A stretch of 64,000 bases of DNA, taken from positions 62,001 through 126,000 of the forward strand of contig NZ_LIRF01000005.1 in the NCBI RefSeq assembly GCF_001297705.1, in the 5' to 3' direction. This document shows, piece after piece, positions 23,597-30,997 of the stretch. The translations under genes and the position numbers were made by a program. The notes beneath the pieces are model-generated. The model ran no database searches and had not been told where the DNA came from. It worked only from the letters and a program-made list of their open reading frames with translations. The first letter of the stretch is position 1. Every line of letters starts with the position of its first letter. This stretch comes from Chryseobacterium sp. ERMR1:04. Lineage in GTDB: Bacteria > Bacteroidota > Bacteroidia > Flavobacteriales > Weeksellaceae.

Positions 23597-24232
23597 TCAT
23601 CCGTATAAAGTTTTGAATTTTTTTATTTTTTCTACATCTTTAATCCCCGCTTCTAACTCAAACTTTGAATTAATATCTAAAGCAAATGGGGGTTGATTTA
23701 AATTTTTAATATTAGTAACGTTATCTTCTGAAATTCCGCCACTTAAAAAATAAGGGAGGCGGATTTTAAATTCATTTAATAAAGCCCAATCAAATTGTTT
23801 TCCTGTTCCACCAAATGTTTTACTGTCTGTATCGAATAAGAGATACGTTATGTCATTCTGAATGGAATCCTCATCTTTTGATAGAACAGAATTTGGACCG
23901 ATTCTTATCACTTTAATAATTCCAGTTTCAGGATTCAGTTTTCCTTTTAATTCCGAAATAAAATTTTCACTTTCATCACCGTGAAGCTGTATAAAATTCA
24001 GTTTAGCTTTTTGTGCTATTTCTAGTATTGTATTAATTTCTTCATTCACAAAAACACCCACTTTTCCTTGATGGTTAATTTTTGAAATATCATCTAAGCT
24101 CAAATGATTCAGAACATATCTCGGTGATTTTTCATAAAATATAAAACCAAGAAAATCTGTATTCATGGAAATTAATTCCTGAATCTGATCAAGCTTTGTT
24201 AATCCGCAGACTTTTAATAAAGGAGTGTTCAT
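23597..24232 (-). CDS. trpF: Phosphoribosylanthranilate isomerase
   Basis: 211 residues; converts phosphoribosylanthranilate to CdRP. Catalytic Cys in LLKVCGLTKLDQI, phosphate and product-site segments LGFIFYEKSPRYV, IQLHGDES, FGGTGKQFDW (catalytic Asp) and PYFLSGGISEDNV, ending ALDINSKFE. 23 bases after trpC. The mobile element begins one base beyond the trpF stop, so expression of downstream trpB and trpA depends on reading through it. Confidence 0.96.
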   Translation of the reverse strand: MNTPLLKVCGLTKLDQIQELISMNTDFLGFIFYEKSPRYVLNHLSLDDISKINHQGKVGVFVNEEINTILEIAQKAKLNFIQLHGDESENFISELKGKLNPETGIIKVIRIGPNSVLSKDEDSIQNDITYLLFDTDSKTFGGTGKQFDWALLNEFKIRLPYFLSGGISEDNVTNIKNLNQPPFALDINSKFELEAGIKDVEKIKKFKTLYG

Positions 24233-24255
24233 TATTTTATTTAATTGAAATGTTG

Positions 24256-25035
24256 CTAAGTAGTTACATTCGATATAAACTCTTCAAACGTATTTGCAGG
24301 GTTTTTATTTTTCATAAAATATTCGCCCATTAAAAAACCGTCAAATCCTTTTTCTTTTAAATAGTTGAAATCTTCAAGATTATAAATTCCACTTTCTGCA
24401 ACAGATAAGACGTCTTTTGGAAGTAGGTTTTTTAAATTGACAGAATGCTGAAGATCCACTTTAAAATTTTTTAAATTTCTATTGTTGATGCCAACCAAAT
24501 CAATTTTTGAGTTGAAATGGTTCAATTCTTCTTCCGTATGAATTTCCAATAAAACTTCTAAACCTAATTCATGAGACAATGCTGTGAATTCCTGAACCTG
24601 ATTCGTTGAAAGGCAAGAGGCGATTAATAAAATAACATCAGCACCCATACTTTTTGCTTCATAGAATTGATATTCATCTACCATGAAATCTTTTCGTAGA
24701 ATAGGGATGTTGATATGATTTCTTACCTGTAAAATATCTTCAAAACTTCCACCGAAAAAATCTTTATCTGTCAAAATTGAAATTCCGCTTGCTCCGAATT
24801 TTTCATATGCTGAAGTAACCTCTAAGGGAGAAACCTGATCATTAATAATTCCTTTTGATGGAGATTGCCTTTTAAACTCGGCAATAATTCCGCTTTTATT
24901 TTGCACAGATTCTTTTAATGAAAAACCTTTTCTTCCAAAAAACGGTGAATCTTTCAATTCTCCAATAGAAACTTTTGATTTTGAAACCTTAATTTCTTCT
25001 TTTTTTCTTTCTATGATTGTATCTAATATTGTCAT
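24256..25035 (-). CDS. trpC: Indole-3-glycerol phosphate synthase
   Basis: 259 residues from the second of two nearby ATGs (the other, at 25042-25044, adds three residues). Ring closure of CdRP to indole-3-glycerol phosphate. Landmarks: IIAEFKRQSPSKGIIND (catalytic Lys), ISILTDKDFFGGSFEDILQVR, PILRKDFMVDEYQFYEA, VLLEIHTEEELN, GINNRNLKNF and SVAESGIYNLEDF. A palindromic intergenic repeat arm (25052-25090) lies between this gene and trpD. Confidence 0.95.
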   Translation of the reverse strand: MTILDTIIERKKEEIKVSKSKVSIGELKDSPFFGRKGFSLKESVQNKSGIIAEFKRQSPSKGIINDQVSPLEVTSAYEKFGASGISILTDKDFFGGSFEDILQVRNHINIPILRKDFMVDEYQFYEAKSMGADVILLIASCLSTNQVQEFTALSHELGLEVLLEIHTEEELNHFNSKIDLVGINNRNLKNFKVDLQHSVNLKNLLPKDVLSVAESGIYNLEDFNYLKEKGFDGFLMGEYFMKNKNPANTFEEFISNVTT

Positions 25036-25051
25036 TGTATGCATGTTAAAA

Positions 25052-25090
25052 TAGATTCTTCACTACGCTTTGCTTCGTTCTGAATGACAG
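25052..25090. repeat. Single copy of a palindromic repeat arm
   Basis: TAGATTCTTCACTACGCTTT ... GAATGACAG; reverse complement resembles the left arm at 4899-4939 (GTCATTNNGAACGAA ... GTGAAGAATCTA). Lies in the 84-base gap between trpC and trpD. Confidence 0.6.
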
Positions 25091-25119
25091 ATAGGAAGTA
25101 TTAAAAGTGAAACTTAAAA

Positions 25120-26106
25120 CTATCCCAATAATAATTCCAAGCTTCTCAATGCTTTTCCACTTTCTAAACTTTCTTTTGCCAATAAAAGGCAGTCGTCATA
25201 ACTTCCGAATTTATGAGTATGATGTAAGGCAACCGAAGCATTAGCAAGTACTACCGAGTTTTGCTGTTTTGTACCTCTTCCTTCTAAAATATCTCTGAAA
25301 ATTTTCGCAGATTCATGAGTCGTTTCTCCTGCTTTTATGCTTTCATGAGAAATAGAATCAAAACCTAGATCTTCAGCAGAGTAAATTTCTTCGCCTTTTT
25401 TGGTGATAATTTTACTGTCGTGGGTCAAGCTTATTTCATCATATCCGTCTAAACTGTGAACCAAAATAAAATCTCGATCATCTTTTTGCAATAGATATTG
25501 ATAAATTCGGGCGATTTCAAGATTATAAACTCCAATCATTGAAAATTGTGGCTTAGCAGGATTTACCAATGGTCCTAAAAGATTGAAAAACGTTCTTAGT
25601 CCAAGTGACTTTCTTAATAATCCAACAGATTGAAGGGCAGGATGAAAATAAGGAGCATGTAAAAAACAGATATTAGCCCTTTCAAGATCTTCATTTAATT
25701 TATCAGAATTATTTTTGAATTCATAGCCTAATTCTTCTAATACATTGGAAGAACCTGTGGTGGTAGAAGCCCCGTAGTTTCCATGTTTTGTTACTTTTTG
25801 GCCGGCTCCTGCAACTACAAAGCTGGTTAATGTTGATATATTGATGGTGTTTTTCCCATCACCTCCTGTACCTACGATGTCTATAGCATCATCAGAATTT
25901 ATATTTATAGGAACTGCCATTTGTAGGAGAGCTTCTCTAAAACCTTCCAATTCTTTCAGGGTAATATTTCGCATAAGAAAAATAGTAATGAAAGCAGTAA
26001 CTTCTGCTGCATTAAATTTATTCTGAGCAATCTCAATCATAATGGCCTTAGCTTCAGATTTGGATAAGGTATGATGATTAAATAAGTATTCAAGGATTTC
26101 TTTCAT
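25120..26106 (-). CDS. trpD: Anthranilate phosphoribosyltransferase
   Basis: 328 residues from ATG at 26104-26106; the frame also opens at a TTG (26148) overlapping the trpG stop, which would add 14 non-conserved residues. Transfers phosphoribosyl to anthranilate. The PRPP motif is DIVGTGGDGKNTINIST, with KHGNYGASTTTGSSNVLEELG (anthranilate and PRPP site) and SLGLRTFFNLLGPLVNPA. VHSLDGYDEISLT is a late signature. Normal family length and not fused to trpG. Confidence 0.95.
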   Translation of the reverse strand: MKEILEYLFNHHTLSKSEAKAIMIEIAQNKFNAAEVTAFITIFLMRNITLKELEGFREALLQMAVPININSDDAIDIVGTGGDGKNTINISTLTSFVVAGAGQKVTKHGNYGASTTTGSSNVLEELGYEFKNNSDKLNEDLERANICFLHAPYFHPALQSVGLLRKSLGLRTFFNLLGPLVNPAKPQFSMIGVYNLEIARIYQYLLQKDDRDFILVHSLDGYDEISLTHDSKIITKKGEEIYSAEDLGFDSISHESIKAGETTHESAKIFRDILEGRGTKQQNSVVLANASVALHHTHKFGSYDDCLLLAKESLESGKALRSLELLLG

Positions 26107-26144
26107 TTGTGGAGTTTTTATCGTTGAGGGAGATTCTAATGTTT

Positions 26145-26759
26145 TCAATGTAAAAGGAAATTTTTAATGATGGCTTCTCCATCGGGGGTTAAAATACTTT
26201 CAGGGTGAAACTGAACGCCATGCACATCATACGTTTTATGTTGTAGCGCCATGATCATTCCGTCTTTGTCTACAGCGGTAATTTCAAGTTCTGTCGGGAA
26301 ATTATCAGTATTTACAGCCCAACTGTGGTATCTTCCAACTTCTAAACCACTTTCTATATTTCTAAAAAGTTTAGTGTCGTTTTTTACTAATTCTGCCGAA
26401 GTTGCTACTCCGTGGAAGATTTCAGAAAGGTTAATTAAACTTCCTCCAAAGGCTTCTGCAATGGCTTGCTGACCAAGGCAAACACCCAGAATACTTTTTG
26501 TAGGAGCATATTTTTTAATGACATCTAATAAAATACCTGCTTCTTCAGGAATTCCCGGCCCTGGTGAAAGAATTATTTTATCATATTGATTGATCTCTTC
26601 CAAAGAGATTTGGTCATTTCTTACCACATCAACTTCTTGATTCATTATCCTTTCGATGATTTGAACAAGATTGTACGTAAAGCTATCGTAGTTATCAAAA
26701 ACTAATATTTTAGTTGGTGGCTGATTGTTTATGGTGGATTCTTTTATAGTATTTTCCAT
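26145..26759 (-). CDS. trpG: Anthranilate synthase glutamine amidotransferase subunit
   Basis: 204 residues; class I glutaminase that gives ammonia to TrpE. Triad: Cys in GVCLGQQAIAEAFGG, His and Glu in VQFHPESILTP. FDNYDSFTYNLVQ and LSPGPGIPEEAG are standard, and RYHSWAVN is the late loop. About 15 extra N-terminal residues compared with typical TrpG. Also likely to serve aminodeoxychorismate synthase if no separate pabA exists (inference). Confidence 0.95.
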   Translation of the reverse strand: MENTIKESTINNQPPTKILVFDNYDSFTYNLVQIIERIMNQEVDVVRNDQISLEEINQYDKIILSPGPGIPEEAGILLDVIKKYAPTKSILGVCLGQQAIAEAFGGSLINLSEIFHGVATSAELVKNDTKLFRNIESGLEVGRYHSWAVNTDNFPTELEITAVDKDGMIMALQHKTYDVHGVQFHPESILTPDGEAIIKNFLLH

Positions 26760-26785
26760 TTTTTGTTTCTTCTGTTGGAGGTTAA

Positions 26786-28213
26786 TTAGAAATTATGAAC
26801 TAATTTTTCTGCTTTTTCAACTGCTTTTTTCAAGGCGTTCAACTTATTGTTGACCTCTTCCAGTTCGCTTTGAGGGTTGGATTTTGCAACCAATCCGGCA
26901 CCTGCCTGATAATATAAGGTGTTGTTTTTGCTTAAGAAAGTTCTGATCATAATGGCTTGATTACAGTCTCCATTTAACCCAATCATTCCGATGCAACCTC
27001 CATAATAACCACGTGAATCTTTTTCATATTGATTGATCAGTTGAAGCGCTCTGTGTTTGGGCGCCCCGCTTAATGTTCCTTGTGGGAAGGTGGTAGCAAC
27101 CATTTCAAATGGATTTGTATTTTCACGCAAATCTGCAGTAACTTCACTTACCATATGGATAACATGGGAGAAAAGCTGAATTTCTTTTAATTTGGTAACC
27201 GTTACATTTTTACCCAATTTCCCAAGATCATTTCTTGCCAAATCTACCAACATGGTATGTTCTGCATTTTCTTTGGGGTCAGCTTTTAATTCTTCAATCG
27301 ACTGAAGATCAGTTTCAAAATGTCCCGTTCTTTTGAATGTTCCGGCAATTGGGTGAATGATGGCTTTGTTATTTTTGATAATTAACTGACTTTCTGGGCT
27401 TGAGCCAAATAATTTATAATTTCCGTAGTCGAAAAAGAATAAATAAGGAGAAGGGTTGATGTTTCTCAATGCACGATATACATTGAATTCGTCACCTTGA
27501 AATTTCTGTTCGAATCTTCTGCTCAACACCAATTGGAAGACATCGCCTCTCATGCAGTGCTTCTGTGCTGTTTTTACCAATTCAAGATATTCTTCATTTG
27601 TAATATTGGAAGTTTCCTGTCCGTTTTTCTTGAAAGGGTAGACTACTGAATTTTGATTTTTAAGGATATTTTCTAATAAATAAAGCTCAGATTTTACATT
27701 ATCAATTTGATTTTCAATAATATGCATCTCATCATTGTAATGATTAATGGCAATCACATATTGATACAATCTGTAACGGAGAATCGGGATTTCAACTTCG
27801 GGGCTTTGTGGTTTAAAACTTACATTTTCAAAAAACTGAACAGCTTCAAAACTGGTGTATCCAAAAAGACTTTGAGCGGTTTGCTCAATAGAGTCATTTG
27901 TTTTTTCGCATTCAAAATTTTTGGTGAAATCTTCAAAGATATTAGCTACCTTATGATCTATAATAAATTGTTTTATAGGATCTTCTCCCGGAAGTTTTAT
28001 TTCAAACTCATTCAGGTTTTTAATTTCAATTCCTGCAACAGCGTTGATGGCTATAAAGGAGAAATTATTATCAATTTTTTTAGAATCTGAACTTTCCAAA
28101 AGAATCGTATCTCTGAACTTATCACGGATCTGTAGATAGATATTCATCGGAGTTTGTAGATCTCCTAATGTTTTTTTAGAAACGGTTTTTATTTTTATTT
28201 TTTTGCTAAACAT
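26786..28213 (-). CDS. trpE: Anthranilate synthase component I
   Basis: 475 residues from ATG at 28211-28213. The frame stays open upstream to 28276, but that part overlaps the attenuator hairpin, so the start must lie downstream of it. Chorismate-binding signatures: DVFQLVLSRRFEQKF, PSPYLFFFDYGNYKLFGSSPE, HPIAGTFKRTG, ENAEHTMLVDLARNDLG, TFPQGTLSGAPKHRALQLI and YQAGAGLVAKSNPQSELEE. The N-terminal feedback element (LLESSDSKK near the start) matches the Trp-binding LLES motif, so feedback inhibition is expected. Confidence 0.96.
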   Translation of the reverse strand: MFSKKIKIKTVSKKTLGDLQTPMNIYLQIRDKFRDTILLESSDSKKIDNNFSFIAINAVAGIEIKNLNEFEIKLPGEDPIKQFIIDHKVANIFEDFTKNFECEKTNDSIEQTAQSLFGYTSFEAVQFFENVSFKPQSPEVEIPILRYRLYQYVIAINHYNDEMHIIENQIDNVKSELYLLENILKNQNSVVYPFKKNGQETSNITNEEYLELVKTAQKHCMRGDVFQLVLSRRFEQKFQGDEFNVYRALRNINPSPYLFFFDYGNYKLFGSSPESQLIIKNNKAIIHPIAGTFKRTGHFETDLQSIEELKADPKENAEHTMLVDLARNDLGKLGKNVTVTKLKEIQLFSHVIHMVSEVTADLRENTNPFEMVATTFPQGTLSGAPKHRALQLINQYEKDSRGYYGGCIGMIGLNGDCNQAIMIRTFLSKNNTLYYQAGAGLVAKSNPQSELEEVNNKLNALKKAVEKAEKLVHNF

Positions 28214-28246
28214 TTGCAGTTTTATTTTTTTTGAATTGATTTTAAA

Positions 28247-28281
28247 TAAAAAAAAGACTTCAACGAAAATCGTCAAAGTCT
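28247..28281 (-). terminator. Attenuator terminator of the trp operon
   Basis: On the minus strand an 11-bp stem (AGACTTTGACG with CGTTGAAGTCT, two wobbles) and a 5-base loop are followed by eight or more T residues. It sits 32 bases after the leader peptide stop and 42 before trpE. The leader segment CGTCGGGTCT (rc about 28336-28345) can pair with the 5' arm, giving an alternative structure that would prevent termination. Confidence 0.85.
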
Positions 28282-28313
28282 ATATATTGTTGTATATTAT
28301 TTCTGCTGTTGAT

Positions 28314-28382
28314 CTAGCAACATGATAATAACTTCAGACCCGACGAAGAGTTTGAAAGCCACCACCAAATATTGTTGCTCAT
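28314..28382 (-). CDS. trpL: trp operon leader peptide
   Basis: 22 codons, MSNNIWWWLSNSSSGLKLLS plus CC, then TAG. Three consecutive Trp codons (TGG TGG after ATT TGG) at residues 6-8 make it a classical attenuation sensor: with Trp-tRNA scarce the ribosome stalls there and the downstream terminator at 28247-28281 should not form. It lies 13 bases after the TAAATTTG promoter box, so the mRNA leader before it is very short. Too short for standard gene calling. Confidence 0.9.
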   Translation of the reverse strand: MSNNIWWWLSNSSSGLKLLSCC

Positions 28383-28395
28383 ATTAAACATATGA

Positions 28396-28403
28396 CAAAT
28401 TTA
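28396..28403 (-). promoter_or_regulatory. Promoter -7 box of the trp operon
   Basis: TAAATTTG on the minus strand, 13 bases before the leader ATG. No clear TTTG at -33. The rest of the stretch up to 28694 is AT-rich and shows no gene or repeat I can support. Confidence 0.65.
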
Positions 28404-28694
28404 GAAAATTTTTTTAATATAAAAATGAAAAAAAAGAGAAAATAAAAAAACTTAAAATAATTAGAGTTATTTCAGTTGATTGATTATTTCTTTAATTATC
28501 CTGTTTTGATTTATAATTTTCGTAGTCGTAGGATTTAGCTTATGTTTTATAAAGATAAAATACGTTATTTGATGACTTTTCACTAAAATCTTACCGGTGA
28601 AAATTCAAGATAACTACAATAAAAAAGGTAGATTCTCTATAAAAGATGAAATTCTAAGATCTAAACAGACTCTAAATGGTGTTGAAAAAATATT

Positions 28695-29147
28695 CTAATT
28701 TACGGGCTCTGATAATGGAATATCAGTACTGCCACTATAAAATACAATAAGCGTAACCCCCTTTTCGCCGGTTTTTCCTCTGTGGGGAACGTTGACCATT
28801 TCCGGAAGTACCTGCCCCTGTCTGATCCATTGTTTTTTACCATCACTTTTTCTTTCAATTTCAATTTCTCCTTTTTCTACATAGGCTGCATTGATGACAG
28901 GATGTTTGTGCCAAGCTAAAGCTTGATGAGGAGGAACTGAAATTTTTAAAACTGAAATTTCCGGTTGCCCGTCCGGATATTTTTCATACAATGTTCCATC
29001 CCATGATTTTGTTGTTTTTAATATGGTTACAGATTCTATTTTATCAGAATATCCTGTTTCAACGGTAGGTGAGGAGTTATCACAGGAAAGGGATACTGTG
29101 AAAATAGAGAGCAAAAATGCTGTTGTTAAATTTGTTTTTCTGGTCAT
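28695..29147 (-). CDS. Cupin-domain lipoprotein
   Basis: 150 residues. N-terminus MTRKTNLTTAFLLSIFTVSLSC has a lipobox-like SLSC, so the mature protein probably starts at Cys22 and is membrane-anchored. The body is one cupin: LAWHKHPVINAAYVEKGEIEIE (motif 1, H-x-H then Glu) and NVPHRGKTGEKGVTLIVFYSG (motif 2, with His). Two His of motif 1, the Glu and the motif 2 His can bind a metal. No substrate is evident. Stands alone, divergent from the small lipoprotein gene at 29352. Confidence 0.8.
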   Translation of the reverse strand: MTRKTNLTTAFLLSIFTVSLSCDNSSPTVETGYSDKIESVTILKTTKSWDGTLYEKYPDGQPEISVLKISVPPHQALAWHKHPVINAAYVEKGEIEIERKSDGKKQWIRQGQVLPEMVNVPHRGKTGEKGVTLIVFYSGSTDIPLSEPVN

Positions 29148-29309
29148 TAGTTTTGTTTTTGATTATTGATATTTGTGTGAAAATATTATATAAAAATAAT
29201 GATTTCACTTATAAATATCTCTATATGATGAATTATTTTCTCATTATTAATTGGTTTGATGAAAACTTTAGAAAAAAAATATCTTTTAAACTGGGGATTT
29301 GTCATGAGA

Positions 29310-29335
29310 TTGAAAGTTTATTTTTTATATTTTTG
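29310..29335 (+). promoter_or_regulatory. Promoter of the lipoprotein-cytochrome-rlmF unit
   Basis: TATTTTTG at 29328-29335 with TTG at 29310-29312 (15-base spacer, slightly short). The start codon follows 17 bases later. Confidence 0.55.
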
Positions 29336-29351
29336 CTTTAAATTAGAAAAA

Positions 29352-29576
29352 ATGAAAAAAGTATTAGCAATTGCATTTATCGGAGGTTTATTGGTTGTAA
29401 ACTGTTCAAAAAAAACTGACCATTCTTTACAAGACAGTAACACCATGTTAGAAGAGCCAACAGCAACAACTGTAGCTGCTGATTCTAAGGCGAAACCTGC
29501 TGCTGCACCAGCTGCAACTCCTACAGCAACACCTGCTCCTGAAGCTGCTAAAACAGATTCTACAGCGAAGAAATAA
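29352..29576 (+). CDS. Small Ala/Pro/Thr-rich lipoprotein
   Basis: 74 residues from ATG at 29352; the frame is open further upstream, but the promoter box at 29328-29335 excludes those starts. Lipobox LLVVNC in MKKVLAIAFIGGLLVVNCSKK gives a lipidated Cys18. The mature protein is low complexity (KAKPAAAPAATPTATPAPEA), probably an unstructured periplasmic tether. Its TAA overlaps the next gene's ATG, so it is coupled to the cytochrome c lipoprotein. No defined function. Confidence 0.75.
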   Translation: MKKVLAIAFIGGLLVVNCSKKTDHSLQDSNTMLEEPTATTVAADSKAKPAAAPAATPTATPAPEAAKTDSTAKK

Positions 29577-29947
29577 TGAAGAAACTATTTTTAACAGGAT
29601 GTATAAGTGTACTTATTTTTTCCTGTTCTAAAAAAGAAACTCCAGTGGATGCCACATCTTCTGAAACAACTGCTGTTTCGGAACCGGCAAAAACTAATCT
29701 TTCTGGTGATCAGATCATAGAAACATTAGATTGCTCAGGGTGCCACAGTGTTAATGAAAGAATGATAGGACCTTCTTATAAGGAAATAGCAGAGAAATAT
29801 TCTGAAAAAGATATTGAGCTGCTTGCTTCAAAAATTATAGAAGGCGGAAGTGGAGTTTGGGGAGGCGTTCCAATGTCTGCTCATCCTCAGGTGTCTAAAG
29901 AAGATGCCAAGAAAATGGTAGAATATATTTTAAGTCAGAAAAAATAA
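29576..29947 (+). CDS. c-type cytochrome lipoprotein
   Basis: 123 residues. Signal peptide with lipobox: MKKLFLTGCISVLIFSC, Cys17 lipidated. One haem c site CSGCH in ETLDCSGCHSVNERMIGPSYKEIAEKY, and VPMSAHPQVSKEDAKKMVEYIL supplies the axial Met, the usual class I cytochrome c layout (compare cytochrome c-551/552 ends). A monohaem electron carrier anchored in a membrane. Coupled to the small lipoprotein upstream; two bases before rlmF. Confidence 0.88.
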   Translation: MKKLFLTGCISVLIFSCSKKETPVDATSSETTAVSEPAKTNLSGDQIIETLDCSGCHSVNERMIGPSYKEIAEKYSEKDIELLASKIIEGGSGVWGGVPMSAHPQVSKEDAKKMVEYILSQKK

Positions 29948-29949
29948 AT

Positions 29950-30876
29950 ATGACTACTGAAAAACTCAGTCTGCACGCAAGAAATCTACATCGTAATCCT
30001 TATGATTTTGATCAACTTATTTCTTGCGTGCCGGAACTGAAGCAGTTTGTTTTCCTTAATGCTTATCAAACGATGACCATTAATTTCAGCCTTCCAAAGG
30101 CGGTTAAACTACTCAATAAAGCCTTATTGCTGCATTTTTATGCGGTTCAGAATTGGGATATTCCTGATTCTAATCTTTGTCCTCCAATTCCTGGAAGGGC
30201 AGACTATGTGCATTATATTGCCGATTTATTAGCTGAAGGAAAAAAAGAGATCCCTACAGGAATTTCTGTAAATGGTTTAGATGTAGGAACAGGTGCAAAT
30301 CTTGTGTATCCTCTTATTGCGCACAGTTCTTATGGGTGGGAAATGTTGGGAACAGATATCAACAAAGATTCTTTGGGAAATGCCCAGAGAATTTTAAACA
30401 GTAATCCGGATTTATCATCTGTTATTCAATTAAAACAACAAGCTGACGCTCAATTTATCTTCAAAAATATTCTAGGTCCAAAAGATAAATTTACATTTTC
30501 CATGTGCAATCCGCCATTTCATGATTCGGAAGAATCTGCCATGAAAGGAAATCTTAGGAAAACAAAAAATCTTAATAAATCGAAGGGTAAGAAACCTTTG
30601 CTTAATTTTAGTGGACAACAGTCTGAATTATGGTGTGAAGGAGGTGAAATCGCTTTTATCTCAAAAATGATTATAGAAAGTGTGTTGTATTCTCAACAAA
30701 TTCTCTGGTTTACCTGCTTGGTTTCTAAAAAAGATAATTTACATAAACTAACGAGGCTTTTAAAGAAGCTTAAAGTTGTTGATTTTAAAATCATAGATAT
30801 GGCTCAAGGGCAAAAAATAAGCAGAATGCTGGCTTGGACATTTATTCTTCCAAAAGACAGAAAAGATTGGTTCTGA
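29950..30876 (+). CDS. rlmF: 23S rRNA (adenine-1618-N6)-methyltransferase RlmF
   Basis: 308 residues. Landmarks of RlmF (YbiN): N-terminal LHARNLHRNPYDFDQLI, IPGRADYVHYIADLLAE, then the SAM site NGLDVGTGANLVYPLIAH and the amino-methylase motif MCNPPFHDSEESAM (NPPF). Later WCEGGEIAFISKMI and TCLVSKKDNL. Methylates A1618 of 23S rRNA. Second-position spacing to the cytochrome gene is only two bases, an odd pairing that appears to be transcriptional convenience. Confidence 0.93.
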   Translation: MTTEKLSLHARNLHRNPYDFDQLISCVPELKQFVFLNAYQTMTINFSLPKAVKLLNKALLLHFYAVQNWDIPDSNLCPPIPGRADYVHYIADLLAEGKKEIPTGISVNGLDVGTGANLVYPLIAHSSYGWEMLGTDINKDSLGNAQRILNSNPDLSSVIQLKQQADAQFIFKNILGPKDKFTFSMCNPPFHDSEESAMKGNLRKTKNLNKSKGKKPLLNFSGQQSELWCEGGEIAFISKMIIESVLYSQQILWFTCLVSKKDNLHKLTRLLKKLKVVDFKIIDMAQGQKISRMLAWTFILPKDRKDWF

Positions 30877-30944
30877 TAAATGAAGCCTAACTCTATCTGG
30901 AATTGAATTTTATATGAAATAAACTATATTTCTGAAAAAAGGCA

Positions 30945-30975
30945 TTGACCATCAATTCAAAAATCACTAATTTTG
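30945..30975 (+). promoter_or_regulatory. Promoter of lysS
   Basis: TTG (30945-30947), 20 bases, TAATTTTG (30968-30975). Transcription should begin near 30982, only 10-15 bases before the start codon. Confidence 0.7.
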
Positions 30976-30997
30976 CACGTTATTTTAAATGAATATA

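Noticed and set aside
27707..28090. Plus-strand open frame of 127 codons inside trpE
   Set aside because: Antisense to the conserved trpE gene; low-complexity shadow frame.
28213..28276. Longer trpE start at 28276
   Set aside because: This extension is encoded by the attenuator hairpin and its T run, so it cannot be the normal start.
28414..28694. Possible decayed gene upstream of the trp promoter
   Set aside because: Short, frame-broken stretches could be read, but none had family features or a paralogue in the window.
29117..29341. Plus-strand open frame upstream of the small lipoprotein gene
   Set aside because: It overlaps the divergent cupin gene start and the promoter; its translation is the AT-rich composition of an upstream region.
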